From positions 744,001 through 808,000 of the forward strand of contig NZ_CP101497.1 in NCBI RefSeq assembly GCF_024362325.1: a stretch of DNA of 64,000 bases. Direction: 5' to 3'. How positions within the stretch are numbered: position 1 is the stretch's first letter; every line of letters starts with the position of its first letter. The translations under genes and the position numbers were made by a program. Source of the DNA: Microcella humidisoli (GTDB taxonomy: Bacteria > Actinomycetota > Actinomycetes > Actinomycetales > Microbacteriaceae). The notes under the pieces were generated by a model. It had not been told where the DNA came from. It searched no databases and saw only the letters and a program-made list of their open reading frames with translations. This document shows positions 18,250-26,291 of this stretch, piece by piece.

Positions 18250-19272
18250 ATGAGCATCCTCGCCGATGTCGCCCGCATTGCCGGCGTCTCGAAATCGACG
18301 GCCTCGCGTGCGCTGAGCGGTCGCGGCTACGTCTCCGACGACACCCGCCGGCGGGTCGAGGATGCCGCTGCCGAGCTTGGCTACGTCGTCTCCTCCACCG
18401 CCGCGAGCCTCGTCACGGGGCGCACGCGCAACGTCGGCGTCGTCATCCCGTACATCAACCGCTGGTACTTCGCCGAGGTGCTCGAGGGCATCGAGTCGTC
18501 GCTCATCCGCGCCGGCTACGACCTCACGCTCTACCGGCTCAGCACCGACCGCGACCTGCGCCGCCGGGTGTTCGACTACTTCCTCGTGCGCAAGCGCGTC
18601 GACGCCGTCATCTCGGTCGCGATCGACCTGAGCCCGCACGAAGTGCAGATGCTGCAGGCCCTCGGCAAGCCGCTCGTCGGCATCGGCGGGCGCATCGATG
18701 GCATCCCCTCGCTCTCGATCGACGACGTCGAGACGGCACGGCTCGCGACCGAGCACCTCATCAGCCTCGGGCACCGCCGCATCATGCACGTCGGCGGCGA
18801 TCAGAACGAGCAGATGGACTTCCGCGTCCACTCCCAGCGCTACACGGGCTTCGCCCAGGCGCTGCGGGATGCGGGCATCACGGTCGACGACGACTTTCGC
18901 GACGCCGACTTCTCGATCGAGGGCGGCTACGCCGTCGGGCTCGCCGTGCTCGGGGACCCGCGCACGCGGCCGACCGCGATCTTCGCGGGCTGCGACGAGA
19001 TCGCCATCGGCATCACGGTCGCGGCGCGCCAGCTCGGCATCAGCATCCCGGGCGAGCTCTCGATCATCGGCGTCGACGGCCACCCGCTGGCCGAGATGTT
19101 CGGCCTGACGACGCTCGCGCAGCAGCCCGGCGCTCAGGGTGCGCGCGCGGTGGAACTGCTGCTGAGCCAGCTCGAGCACGCCGAGGCCGCGCCGCCCGAC
19201 GAGCACCTGCTGCTGCCGACCGCGCTCACGGTGCGCACGAGCACCGCGGCGCAGCGCGTTCCCGCCTCCTGA
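18250..19272 (+). CDS. LacI-family transcriptional regulator of the sugar importer (AglR-like)
   Basis: A 340-residue repressor. The HTH is at the extreme N-terminus (SILADVARIAGVSKSTASRALSG, start split here for length), followed by the LacI hinge with YVVSSTAASLVTGRTRN. The ligand domain carries HRRIMHVGG and IIGVDGHPLAEMFGLTT. It is divergent from the binding-protein gene, the classic layout for local control. Its N-terminus closely resembles that of the partial LacI protein at the right edge of the window, so the two are paralogues. A convergent rplL follows after a shared terminator. Confidence 0.9.
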   Translation: MSILADVARIAGVSKSTASRALSGRGYVSDDTRRRVEDAAAELGYVVSSTAASLVTGRTRNVGVVIPYINRWYFAEVLEGIESSLIRAGYDLTLYRLSTDRDLRRRVFDYFLVRKRVDAVISVAIDLSPHEVQMLQALGKPLVGIGGRIDGIPSLSIDDVETARLATEHLISLGHRRIMHVGGDQNEQMDFRVHSQRYTGFAQALRDAGITVDDDFRDADFSIEGGYAVGLAVLGDPRTRPTAIFAGCDEIAIGITVAARQLGISIPGELSIIGVDGHPLAEMFGLTTLAQQPGAQGARAVELLLSQLEHAEAAPPDEHLLLPTALTVRTSTAAQRVPAS

Positions 19273-19312
19273 TCGCAGCGCTGGCCCCTCTGGCGCGAGC
19301 GGCCCGAACGCA

Positions 19313-19351
19313 CGAGAGCCCCGCACCGTCGAACGACGGGCGGGGCTCTCG
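19313..19351. terminator. Bidirectional terminator between lacI-type gene and rplL
   Basis: CGAGAGCCCCGC (19313-19324) pairs perfectly with GCGGGGCTCTCG (19340-19351); an inner CCGTC-GAAC-GACGG stem extends the hairpin. It sits between two convergent stops, so it can serve both strands. Confidence 0.85.
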
Positions 19352-19366
19352 GTGCAGTGCGGGTGA

Positions 19367-19753
19367 CTACTTGAGGGTGACGGTGGCGCCGGCCTCTTCG
19401 AGCTGGGCCTTGGCCTTGTCGGCCGTCTCCTTGTTGACGCCCTCGAGCACGACGCCGGGGGCGCCGTCGACGACGGCCTTCGCCTCGCCGAGGCCGAGGC
19501 TCGTGAGCGCGCGGACCTCCTTGATGACCTGGATCTTCTTGTCGCCAGCGGCCTCGAGAACGACGTCGAACGACGACTTCTCCTCGACCTCTTCGGCGGC
19601 GGCGCCACCAGCGGCGGGGGCAGCGGCGACCGCGACGGGCGCGGCGGCGGTGACCTCGAAGACCTCTTCGAACTTCTTGACGAACTCGCTGAGCTCGATG
19701 AGCGAAAGCTCCTTGAACGCCTCGATGAGCTCGTCAGTCGTGAGCTTGGCCAT
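19367..19753 (-). CDS. rplL: Ribosomal protein bL12 (L7/L12)
   Basis: Stalk protein of the 50S subunit that recruits translation factors. At 128 residues it has the usual length: an N-terminal dimerisation domain ([28 protein letters not shown]), an Ala/Gly/Val-rich hinge and a C-terminal factor-binding domain ([33 protein letters not shown]). A strong ribosome site (AGAAGGAGA) precedes the ATG. It follows rplJ by 48 bases, the standard order, and is followed by a strong terminator. Confidence 0.98.
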   Translation of the reverse strand: MAKLTTDELIEAFKELSLIELSEFVKKFEEVFEVTAAAPVAVAAAPAAGGAAAEEVEEKSSFDVVLEAAGDKKIQVIKEVRALTSLGLGEAKAVVDGAPGVVLEGVNKETADKAKAQLEEAGATVTLK

Positions 19754-19801
19754 GATTTCTCCTTCTGGGTTGTGTCGTGTCGTGAACCGGTCGGCTGAGA
19801 A

Positions 19802-20317
19802 TCAGCTGCCGGACTCCTGCTTCTGCCGCAGCGCGTCAACGGCGCGAGCGGCCTGCGCCAGCGGCGCGTTGAACATGTACGCGGCACCGAACAGCGAAGC
19901 CTTGACGGCGCCGGCCAGCTTGGCCAGCACCACCTCACGGCTCTCGAGCTCGGCGAGCTTCATGACCTCGGAGGCGTCGAGCGGGCGACCGTCGAAGTAG
20001 CCGCCCTTCACCACGAGGTTGGGGTTCGCCTTGGCGAAGTCACGCAGCGCCTTCGCCACGGTCACGGGGTCACCGTGCACGAAGGCGAGAGCAGACGGGC
20101 CGGCGAGCATGTCATCGAGCGAGTCGATGCCTGCCTCGTTGGCCGCGATCTTGGTCAGCGTGTTCTTCACCACGGCGTACGACGCGTCAGCACGGATGTT
20201 GCCACGCAGCGTCTTGAGCTGCGCCACCGTGAGACCGCGGTACTCGGTGAGCAGGACGGCGGTCGAGCTGGAGAACAGTTCCTTCAGCTCGGCGACCGTT
20301 GCTTCCTTGTTCGCCAT
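19802..20317 (-). CDS. rplJ: Ribosomal protein uL10
   Basis: Stalk base protein that binds 23S rRNA and anchors L7/L12 dimers; also the autogenous repressor of its own operon in many bacteria. The ATG at 20315-20317 is preceded by GAGGAG and gives 171 residues starting [15 protein letters not shown]; the longer upstream frame is leader. Typical segments are [26 protein letters not shown] and the C-terminal alanine-rich L12-binding helix. A roughly 240-base structured leader precedes it. Confidence 0.97.
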   Translation of the reverse strand: MANKEATVAELKELFSSSTAVLLTEYRGLTVAQLKTLRGNIRADASYAVVKNTLTKIAANEAGIDSLDDMLAGPSALAFVHGDPVTVAKALRDFAKANPNLVVKGGYFDGRPLDASEVMKLAELESREVVLAKLAGAVKASLFGAAYMFNAPLAQAARAVDALRQKQESGS

Positions 20318-20560
20318 GGTGCTCCTCAATGTTTGTCGTTGGTCTTGCCACGACCGCCGCGGGGCGGAAACCCGGCACACATGACGAAAGGCCCATGCGC
20401 ATGCGCACGAGCCTCTTCGCTCACCCTCGAGATCGAGGAGCGAGCGGTTTCAGTTCAGTACACCTGCGCGGGCCCTCGTCCGCTCCGTCAGGAGCGTGCG
20501 AGCCTTCGGTCCTCGTATTCCGCACGCAAACAGGGTCTGCGTGCAGCCACGGTGACAACC
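20318..20560 (-). ncRNA. L10 leader (ribosomal protein autoregulatory element)
   Basis: Non-coding 5' region between the rplJ start and its promoter. On the minus strand it contains an inverted pair CTGCACGCAGACC...TTTGCGTGCGG, the segment CGAAGGCTCGCACGCTCC, then GCGCAGGTGTACTGAACTGA, which resembles the L10-binding kink of known L10 leaders (CAGGTG...ACTGA). Position and pattern support the assignment; exact boundaries and fold were not computed. Confidence 0.65.
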
Positions 20561-20565
20561 GGCGG

Positions 20566-20593
20566 TCTATGGCAAGAGGCCAGCATACGTCAC
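20566..20593 (-). promoter_or_regulatory. Putative rplJL promoter
   Basis: On the minus strand a -35-like GTGACG (20588-20593) and a -10-like CATAGA (20566-20571) are 16 bases apart, directly upstream of the leader and in the only non-coding stretch before the next gene. Match to consensus is modest. Confidence 0.45.
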
Positions 20594-20626
20594 GCCGACC
20601 GCCCGCCGCAAAACCGCGGCCGCGCG

Positions 20627-21472
20627 CTACCGCCCGTCGAGCCAGGAGTGCCGCGGCGCGTAGCCGAGGTCGCGGCGCGCGGCGTCGATCGACAGCAGCG
20701 TCTCGCGCCCGGCGAGGGGGCGGGTGAGCGGCACCCGCGGGAACTCGGCGGCCATGAGCTCGGCGGAGTCGCGCCGCATGACGGTGTCGGCGGCGGCGAT
20801 GATGTAGGTCTCGTAGCCCGGCCCGCGCACGGCCAGCGCGCGCTCGACGGCGTGCGCACCGTCGCGGCGGTCGATGTAGCCCCACAGGTTCCACCGCCGC
20901 ACCGCGGGGTCGTCCTGCCAGCTGTCGAACTCGGCGTAGTCGTCGGGCGCCATGACGTTGCTGAAGCGCAGCCCCGTGATCGACAGGTCGGCGTCGAGGC
21001 GGCAGAGCTTGCGGCCGAGCTCCTCCTCGAGGTGCTTGCCGATCGCGTACATGAAGTTGGGGCGCGTCGGCTGAGCCTCGTCGATCGGTGCGGCCGGCGG
21101 CGCCTCCGTGAGCGGCAGGCCGAGCAGGGTCTCGCTCGAGGCGTGCACGATGCGCGTGATGCCAGCCCGGCGGGCGGCCTGGAAGACCGCGATCGTCATC
21201 GCCAGGTTGTCCTGCAGCAGCACCGTGTCGGGCCGGATGCCCGGGGCCGGGCTCGCCGCCAGGTGCACGACGGCGTCGAGGCCGTCGTAGCGCTCCTCGA
21301 CCCCGGCGAGGGCATCCAGCACCTGCCCACTGTCGGCGAGATCGACGCGCACGAAGCCCTCACCGGGGGCGCCGACGGCGTCGAGCCCGGTCACGGAGTG
21401 CCCGGTCTCGACCAGGTGCGAGACGACGGCCTGCCCGAGCTTGCCGGCCGAACCGGTGACGGCGATGCGCAT
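20627..21472 (-). CDS. NAD-dependent epimerase/dehydratase (extended SDR)
   Basis: A 281-residue Rossmann-fold enzyme. The cofactor motif is TGSAGKLG near residue 6 (the extended SDR TGxxGxxG), with an acidic residue after beta-2 (GLDAVG) favouring NAD. The catalytic pair is YAIGK near residue 142, with an upstream Ser in ASSETLLG. Substrate unknown: nucleotide-sugar or uronate-type substrates are usual for this group. It is transcribed away from the two-component genes with a nine-base gap after the kinase stop, so it may be the last gene of that transcript. Confidence 0.8.
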   Translation of the reverse strand: MRIAVTGSAGKLGQAVVSHLVETGHSVTGLDAVGAPGEGFVRVDLADSGQVLDALAGVEERYDGLDAVVHLAASPAPGIRPDTVLLQDNLAMTIAVFQAARRAGITRIVHASSETLLGLPLTEAPPAAPIDEAQPTRPNFMYAIGKHLEEELGRKLCRLDADLSITGLRFSNVMAPDDYAEFDSWQDDPAVRRWNLWGYIDRRDGAHAVERALAVRGPGYETYIIAAADTVMRRDSAELMAAEFPRVPLTRPLAGRETLLSIDAARRDLGYAPRHSWLDGR

Positions 21473-21481
21473 GGTGCGAGC

Positions 21482-22924
21482 CTAGGCGCTCGCGACCACC
21501 GGCGTTCTCACGAGCGGCAGGCTGACCCGGAAGACGGTCTCGCCCGGGCGCGACGAGGCGGCGACCTCGCCGCCGTGCGCCTGCACGACCGCGGCGACGA
21601 TCGCGAGCCCGAGACCCGTCGAGCCGGTGGCGCGCGAGCGCGAGGTGTCGGCGCGCGCGAAGCGCTCGAACAGCACGGGCTGCACTTCGGCGGGAATGCC
21701 GGGACCCGTGTCGGTGACGGTGACGATGGCGCGGCCCTCGAGGGTGCCGAGCGCCGCCGTGACGCGCGTGCCCTCGGGGGTGTGCACGCGCGCATTGGCG
21801 AGCAGGTTGGCGATGACCTGGTGCAGCCGGTGCTGGTCGCCCTCGACGATGACGGGCGCGCGCGGCACGCGCACGACCCAGTCGTGGGCGCGCGAGGTGG
21901 CCTGCGCATCGGCGACGGCGTCGGTCATGACGGCCGAGAGGTCGACGGGGTCTCGGCGCAGCTCGCGGCCCTCGTCGAGGCGCGCGAGCAGCAGCAGGTC
22001 GTCGACGAGCGCCGACATGCGCACCGACTCCGACTCGATGCGCGAGAGCGCGTGGCGGATGTCGTCGGGCAGCTGGTGGCCGCTGCGGCGCGTGAGCTCG
22101 CTGTACCCGCGGATGGCGGCGAGGGGCGTGCGCAGTTCGTGGCTGGCATCGGCGACGAACTGGCGCACCTTCTGCTCGCTCGCCTGGCGGGCGTCGAAGG
22201 CGTTCTGCACGTGCTCGAGCATGCGCGTGAAGGCTGCGCCGAGCTGGCCGACCTCGGTGGTCGGATCGGTGTCGAGCACGGGCAGCCGGTCGGCGAGGGC
22301 GACGGTGCCGCGGTCGAGCGGCAGGGTCGTGACCGCGGTCGCGGCCTCGCGCACGCGCGTGAGCGGGCGCAGCCCGAGGCGCACGACCTCGCGACCGAGC
22401 ACGGCCGCGACGACGAGGATGCCGGCGAGCACGGCGGCGATGACCGCGGCGAGGCGAGCGATGGTGGCCGTGACCTCGCGCGTCGAGAGGCCGACGATGA
22501 GCACGGTGTCGCGGTCGGCGGTCGTCGCGAGCACGCGGAACTCGCCGAGCCCGCCCGGCAGCCGAAGGGTCACGGGCTCGCCGAGCGCCCGCGCCGCGAG
22601 CACGCGCAGCTGCACGCTGCTGAGCTCGCGCACGGTCGCGTTGTCATCGAGGTAGGCGGCGACGGCCGAGCCGTCGGACTGCACGACGCCGATGAGCGAG
22701 CCCGTCGGCAGGCCGGGGCCCTCGAAGCTCTGCGCGGGTCCGCGCCCGGGGGCGGCGACGCTCTCGATGCGCTGCGCGATGATGCGCAGCTCGTCGTCGA
22801 GTTGCGCGACGAGGTTGGCCCGCAGGAAGTACACGCTCAGCACGCCGATCGCGAGGGTCGCCATCATGAGCAGCACGAGGATGCCCGCCACGAGCCGCTT
22901 GCGTAGCGACCATCCTCCGTGCAT
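21482..22924 (-). CDS. Two-component sensor histidine kinase (HAMP-type)
   Basis: A 480-residue membrane sensor. Helix 1 (about 11-32) and helix 2 (about 150-175) enclose a roughly 120-residue external sensor, then HAMP (RPLTRVREAATAV). The phospho-acceptor box is DASHELRTPLAAIRGYSELT, the N box ANLLANARVHTPEGT, and the G1/G2 boxes DTGPGI and STGLGLAIV. The ATG at 22924 overlaps the regulator stop (TGATG). Signal unknown; resembles the TrcS/MprB group of actinobacteria. Confidence 0.9.
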   Translation of the reverse strand: MHGGWSLRKRLVAGILVLLMMATLAIGVLSVYFLRANLVAQLDDELRIIAQRIESVAAPGRGPAQSFEGPGLPTGSLIGVVQSDGSAVAAYLDDNATVRELSSVQLRVLAARALGEPVTLRLPGGLGEFRVLATTADRDTVLIVGLSTREVTATIARLAAVIAAVLAGILVVAAVLGREVVRLGLRPLTRVREAATAVTTLPLDRGTVALADRLPVLDTDPTTEVGQLGAAFTRMLEHVQNAFDARQASEQKVRQFVADASHELRTPLAAIRGYSELTRRSGHQLPDDIRHALSRIESESVRMSALVDDLLLLARLDEGRELRRDPVDLSAVMTDAVADAQATSRAHDWVVRVPRAPVIVEGDQHRLHQVIANLLANARVHTPEGTRVTAALGTLEGRAIVTVTDTGPGIPAEVQPVLFERFARADTSRSRATGSTGLGLAIVAAVVQAHGGEVAASSRPGETVFRVSLPLVRTPVVASA

Positions 22925-23664
22925 CAGGTGACCGGCTTGATCATGTAGCCGACGCCGCGCACGGTGTGGATCATGGCGGGGCCGAGCGTGTCGATCTTCT
23001 TGCGCAGGTACGAGATGTAGATCTCGACGATGCTCGAGCGCCCGCCGAAGTCGTAGCTCCAGACGCGGTCGAGAATCTGCGCCTTGCTCAGCACGCGCTT
23101 GGGGTTGCGCATGAGGTAGCGCAGCAGCTCGAACTCGGTCGCCGTGAGCTCGATCTCGGTGTCGCCGCGCCGCACCTCGTAGCTCTCCTCGTTGAGCACG
23201 AGGTCGCCCACGCGGATCTCGGGGTCGGCGCGCTCGCTCACGACGAGCGTGCTGCGCCGGATGAGCCCGCGCAGTCGGGCGACGAGCTCTTCGAGGCTGA
23301 ACGGCTTGGTGACGTAGTCGTCGCCGCCCGCGGTGAGGCCGACCACGCGGTCGTCGACCGAGTCTTTCGCGGTGAGGAAGAGCACGGGAACATCCGCGCC
23401 GTCGGCGCGCAGGCGTCGCAGCACCTCCAGACCATCGAGGTCGGGCAGCATGATGTCGAGCACGACGATGTCGGGCTTGAACTCGCGGCCGTGCTGCAGG
23501 GCCTGCTGGCCGGTGAGCGCGGTGCGCACATCCCACCCCTCGTACTTCAGGGCCATCGACACGAGGTCGGCGAGCGAGGGCTCGTCGTCGACCACGAGGG
23601 CCCGCACGGGCGAGCCGTCGGGGCGGGTGAGGCGGGGGGACTCGGGAAGCTCGTCGTCAGCCAT
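22924..23664 (-). CDS. OmpR-family response regulator
   Basis: A 246-residue DNA-binding regulator. The receiver domain has the acidic pair (VVDDEPS), the phospho-Asp in VVLDIMLPDLDG and the conserved Lys in YVTKPFS. The winged helix follows with ELTATEFELLRYLMRNPKRVLSK, split ILDRVWSYDF and a HTVRGVGYMIKP end. The first 18 residues precede the usual receiver start. It forms an operon with the kinase (1-base overlap) and is the promoter-proximal gene. Confidence 0.92.
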   Translation of the reverse strand: MADDELPESPRLTRPDGSPVRALVVDDEPSLADLVSMALKYEGWDVRTALTGQQALQHGREFKPDIVVLDIMLPDLDGLEVLRRLRADGADVPVLFLTAKDSVDDRVVGLTAGGDDYVTKPFSLEELVARLRGLIRRSTLVVSERADPEIRVGDLVLNEESYEVRRGDTEIELTATEFELLRYLMRNPKRVLSKAQILDRVWSYDFGGRSSIVEIYISYLRKKIDTLGPAMIHTVRGVGYMIKPVT

Positions 23665-23764
23665 GCCTCCAGTAAGGCGCAGGATTCTATGAGCCTGCTT
23701 GGAGGATCCTAGGGTGGCGAGTGCCGGGTGCCGGGTGCCGGGTGACGAGTGCCGGCGGGCAGAC

Positions 23765-23803
23765 GAGAGCCCCGGCGGCGAGGGGATGCGGGCCGGGGCT
23801 CTC
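23765..23803. terminator. Strong hairpin terminator
   Basis: GAGAGCCCCGGC (23765-23776) pairs perfectly with GCCGGGGCTCTC (23792-23803), with a 15-base loop; TT follows on the plus strand. It lies between the response-regulator promoter and the small ORF, probably terminating the latter on the minus strand. A GTGCCGG motif is repeated three times beside it (23721-23741). Confidence 0.7.
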
Positions 23804-23837
23804 TTCAGTGAGCGCGATGCGCTCAGGATCGGTGGTG

Positions 23838-23945
23838 TCAGGCTCGGTGGGCGCCTCGGCTGCGACGACCCGAGCCGGCGATGCCGACGATGAGGCCGAA
23901 GAAGGCGACGAGCGACACGATCATGATGAGCGGAAGGGTGATCAT
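23838..23945 (-). CDS. Possible 35-residue single-helix membrane protein
   Basis: An ATG at 23943-23945 preceded by GAGGA opens a 35-codon frame. Residues 2-22 (ITLPLIMIVSLVAFFGLIVG) form one hydrophobic helix, followed by a short basic tail (GRRSRGAHR). It has no relatives I can name. The isolated position, its own ribosome site and the terminators on both sides support a real small gene; the shortness keeps confidence moderate. Confidence 0.5.
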   Translation of the reverse strand: MITLPLIMIVSLVAFFGLIVGIAGSGRRSRGAHRA

Positions 23946-24072
23946 CGGGTCCTCGCGATCGTGATCGGGGGTGCAGGGGGTCTCACCGCCTCGGGTGCGG
24001 CGAGTCCTCCCTGCAAGGGACTCAGGTGATCCCTCGCATCCCAGTGTGCGCTTAACGAACACGCTTCACAGT

Positions 24073-24112
24073 CCCCCGTTGGGGGGCAAGCCGGTCCCCA
24101 GAAGGGGGGACC
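24073..24112. terminator. Two adjacent GC hairpins after the sugar-catabolism operon
   Basis: CCCCC-GTT-GGGGG (24073-24085) and GGTCCCC...GGGGACC (24093-24112) lie downstream of the stop at 24154 on the minus strand. Tandem GC-rich hairpins without a T-tract are common terminators in high-GC actinobacteria. Confidence 0.55.
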
Positions 24113-24153
24113 AGTTCGTTCACTTTTGTACCCCGATCGCGCGGGGCCGCGCC

Positions 24154-25164
24154 TCAGTCCTGGTTCGAGAAGGCGGCGTCGAACGACTGCTCGGGCAGTT
24201 CCCACAGCAGCGAGCGCACGAACTGCACGGCCTCCGCGGCGCCGTGCAGTCGGCTCATGCCGGCGTCCTCCCACTCGATGGAGATGGGCCCCGTGTAGCC
24301 GATCGCCTTGAGCGCGCGGAACGAGTCCTCCCACGGCACGTCGCCGTGCCCGGTCGAGACGAAGTCCCAGCCGCGCTTCGGGTCGCCCCACGGCAGGTGC
24401 GATCCCATGACGCCCGCCCGGCCGTTGTGCGGGCGCAGCCGCGTGTCCTTGCAGTCGACGTGGTAGATGCGGTCGGCGAAGTCGACGATGAAGCCGACGG
24501 GGTCGATGTTCTGCCACATCATGTGGCTCGGATCCCAGTTGAAGCCGAAGGCCTCGCGGTGGTCGATCGCCTCGAGCGTGCGCACGCTCGTCCAGTAGTC
24601 GTAGGCGATCTCGCCGGGGTGCACCTCGTGCGCGAAGCGCACGCCCTCGCTGTCGAAGACGTCGAGAATGGGGTTCCAGCGGCGGGCGAAGTCCTCGAAG
24701 CCGCCCTCGATGACGCTCGCCGGCACGGGCGGGAACATCGCGACGTACGGCCAGATGCTCGAGCCCGTGAAGCCCACGACGGTATCGACGCCGAGACGAC
24801 GGGCCGCGCGCGCCGCGTACTGCAGCTCGGTGGCCGCCCGCTGCCGCACCCCCTCGGGCTCGCCGTCGCCCCACACGCGGCTCGACAGGATCGCCTGGTG
24901 CCGGAAGTCGATCGGGTCGTCGCACACCGCCTGCCCCGCGAGGTGGTGCGAGATGGCGTAGACCCGCAGGTTGTGGCGCGCGAGGATGTCGAGGCGGCCC
25001 TGCAGGTAGTCGTCGTCCTCGACCGCGCGCTGCACGTCGAGGTGCTCACCCGAGGCCGCGATCTCGAGGCCGTCGTAGCCCCACTGCTCGGCGAGCGTCG
25101 CGACCTCCTCGAGCGTGAGGTCGGCCCACTGGCCGGTGAACAGGGTGACGGGATGCGTGGACAC
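24154..25164 (-). CDS. Sugar phosphate isomerase/epimerase-like TIM-barrel protein (AP endonuclease 2 fold)
   Basis: A 336-residue cytosolic TIM barrel. Metal-ligand positions are visible in FAHEVHPGEIAYD, NWDPSHMMWQ, YHVDCKD and a late SIEWEDAGM. Start is GTG 25164, chosen because AAGGAG is seven bases upstream; the longer frame reads into the leader. It is the last gene of a four-gene operon with two Gfo/Idh/MocA oxidoreductases and a second TIM barrel, a combination typical of keto-sugar or inositol-type oxidation and isomerisation. Exact substrate unknown. Confidence 0.82.
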   Translation of the reverse strand: MSTHPVTLFTGQWADLTLEEVATLAEQWGYDGLEIAASGEHLDVQRAVEDDDYLQGRLDILARHNLRVYAISHHLAGQAVCDDPIDFRHQAILSSRVWGDGEPEGVRQRAATELQYAARAARRLGVDTVVGFTGSSIWPYVAMFPPVPASVIEGGFEDFARRWNPILDVFDSEGVRFAHEVHPGEIAYDYWTSVRTLEAIDHREAFGFNWDPSHMMWQNIDPVGFIVDFADRIYHVDCKDTRLRPHNGRAGVMGSHLPWGDPKRGWDFVSTGHGDVPWEDSFRALKAIGYTGPISIEWEDAGMSRLHGAAEAVQFVRSLLWELPEQSFDAAFSNQD

Positions 25165-25199
25165 GAGTGGCTCCTTCTTCGGGGCTTCGGGCAGGGGGT

Positions 25200-26282
25200 C
25201 TAGAGGTCGATCCAGTCGCCGGTGCGCGCCGAGGCGAGCACGGCATCCGTGATGCGCGCCGCGCGCACGCCGTCGGCGAAGACCGGCAGGCCCTCGGGCG
25301 CGGCACCGCGCACGGCGGCGTAGGTGTCGGCGGCGAACGCCGTGAAGGCGTCCTGGTAGCCGAGCGGGTGGCCCGGGGGCAGCACCGAGAGACGCGCGGC
25401 GTCGGGGTGCAGCTCGTCGGTGCTGCGCAGGTGCAGCTCGCTGCCCGCGCGGCGACCGATCCACAGCTCCTCCGGACGCTCCTGCGCGAAGCGCAGCGAC
25501 TCGGTCGCGCCGTGCACCTCGAGCACGAGCCCGTTCTTGCGGCCCGGCGCCACTTGCGAGACGAGGAGGCTCACGACGGCGCCACCGCCGGTCTGCGCGA
25601 GCACGCCCGCGAGGTCCTCCGTCGCGACCGGGCCCGTGGACGCGCGCTCGGGGTAGACGGTGCTCGTGATGGCCTGCAGGCGCGCGAGCCGCTCGCCCGT
25701 GACGAACTCGAGCAGATCGCACAGGTGCGAGCCGATGTCGGCGAAGGCCCGTGAGGCGCCCCCCGCCTCGGACGACACGCGCCAGTTGTCGTCGCCCGCC
25801 GCGAGCAGCCAGTCCTGCAGGTACGCCCCCTGCACGCTGAACAGCCGCCCGACCTGCCCGGCGGCGACGCGCGTCCGCGCCTCGCGCACCATGGGGTGGA
25901 ACCGGTAGACGAACGGCACGGTCGCGGCGACCCCCGCGGCCGCGGCCCGCTGCTCGAGGTCGACGGCGTCGGCGACGGTCGTCGCGAGCGGCTTCTCCGT
26001 CACGACGTGCTTGCTCGCGGCGAGCACGCGCACGGTCAGCTCGTGGTGGGTGGCGTTCGGGGTGACGACGTGCACGACCTGCACGCGGTCGTCGGCGAGC
26101 AGGGCATCCACGTCATCGAACGCGGACTCGGCGCCGATGCGCTCGGCCGCCGCGCGCGATCGTTCGGGCGTCGAGCTCGTGACGCCCACGATGCGGGCCC
26201 CCGCCGCGCGCGCGGCGCGGCTGTGCACGTCGGCCATGAAGCCGCCGCCGATGAGGGCGACGCCGAGGGATGCGGGGCTCAT
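25200..26282 (-). CDS. Gfo/Idh/MocA-family oxidoreductase
   Basis: A 360-residue NAD(P)-dependent sugar dehydrogenase. The N-terminal Rossmann motif is ALIGGGFMADVHSR, and the EKP signature with the catalytic-region Lys appears in VVTEKPLATTVADA (about residue 95). The C-terminal alpha/beta domain shows DIGSHLCDLLEFVTGE, the usual Asp/His active-site region. It follows a sister gene by nine bases. Likely acts on a sugar or polyol in sequence with its neighbour. Confidence 0.87.
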   Translation of the reverse strand: MSPASLGVALIGGGFMADVHSRAARAAGARIVGVTSSTPERSRAAAERIGAESAFDDVDALLADDRVQVVHVVTPNATHHELTVRVLAASKHVVTEKPLATTVADAVDLEQRAAAAGVAATVPFVYRFHPMVREARTRVAAGQVGRLFSVQGAYLQDWLLAAGDDNWRVSSEAGGASRAFADIGSHLCDLLEFVTGERLARLQAITSTVYPERASTGPVATEDLAGVLAQTGGGAVVSLLVSQVAPGRKNGLVLEVHGATESLRFAQERPEELWIGRRAGSELHLRSTDELHPDAARLSVLPPGHPLGYQDAFTAFAADTYAAVRGAAPEGLPVFADGVRAARITDAVLASARTGDWIDL

Positions 26283-26291
26283 GCGGGGCTC

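Noticed and set aside
20075..22906. Plus-strand open frame of 943 codons
   Set aside because: Antisense to rplJ, the SDR gene and the histidine kinase; composition and lack of motifs mark it as a shadow.
23721..23750. GTGCCGG short repeats as a CRISPR-like array
   Set aside because: Seven-base units in direct contact without spacers; simple slippage is enough. No CRISPR array or cas gene was seen anywhere in the window.
23946..24062. Possible riboswitch before the small membrane ORF
   Set aside because: Compared by eye with known actinobacterial classes (SAM-IV, ykkC/guanidine, ydaO, TPP, cobalamin); none of the conserved cores matched, so only a structured leader is noted.
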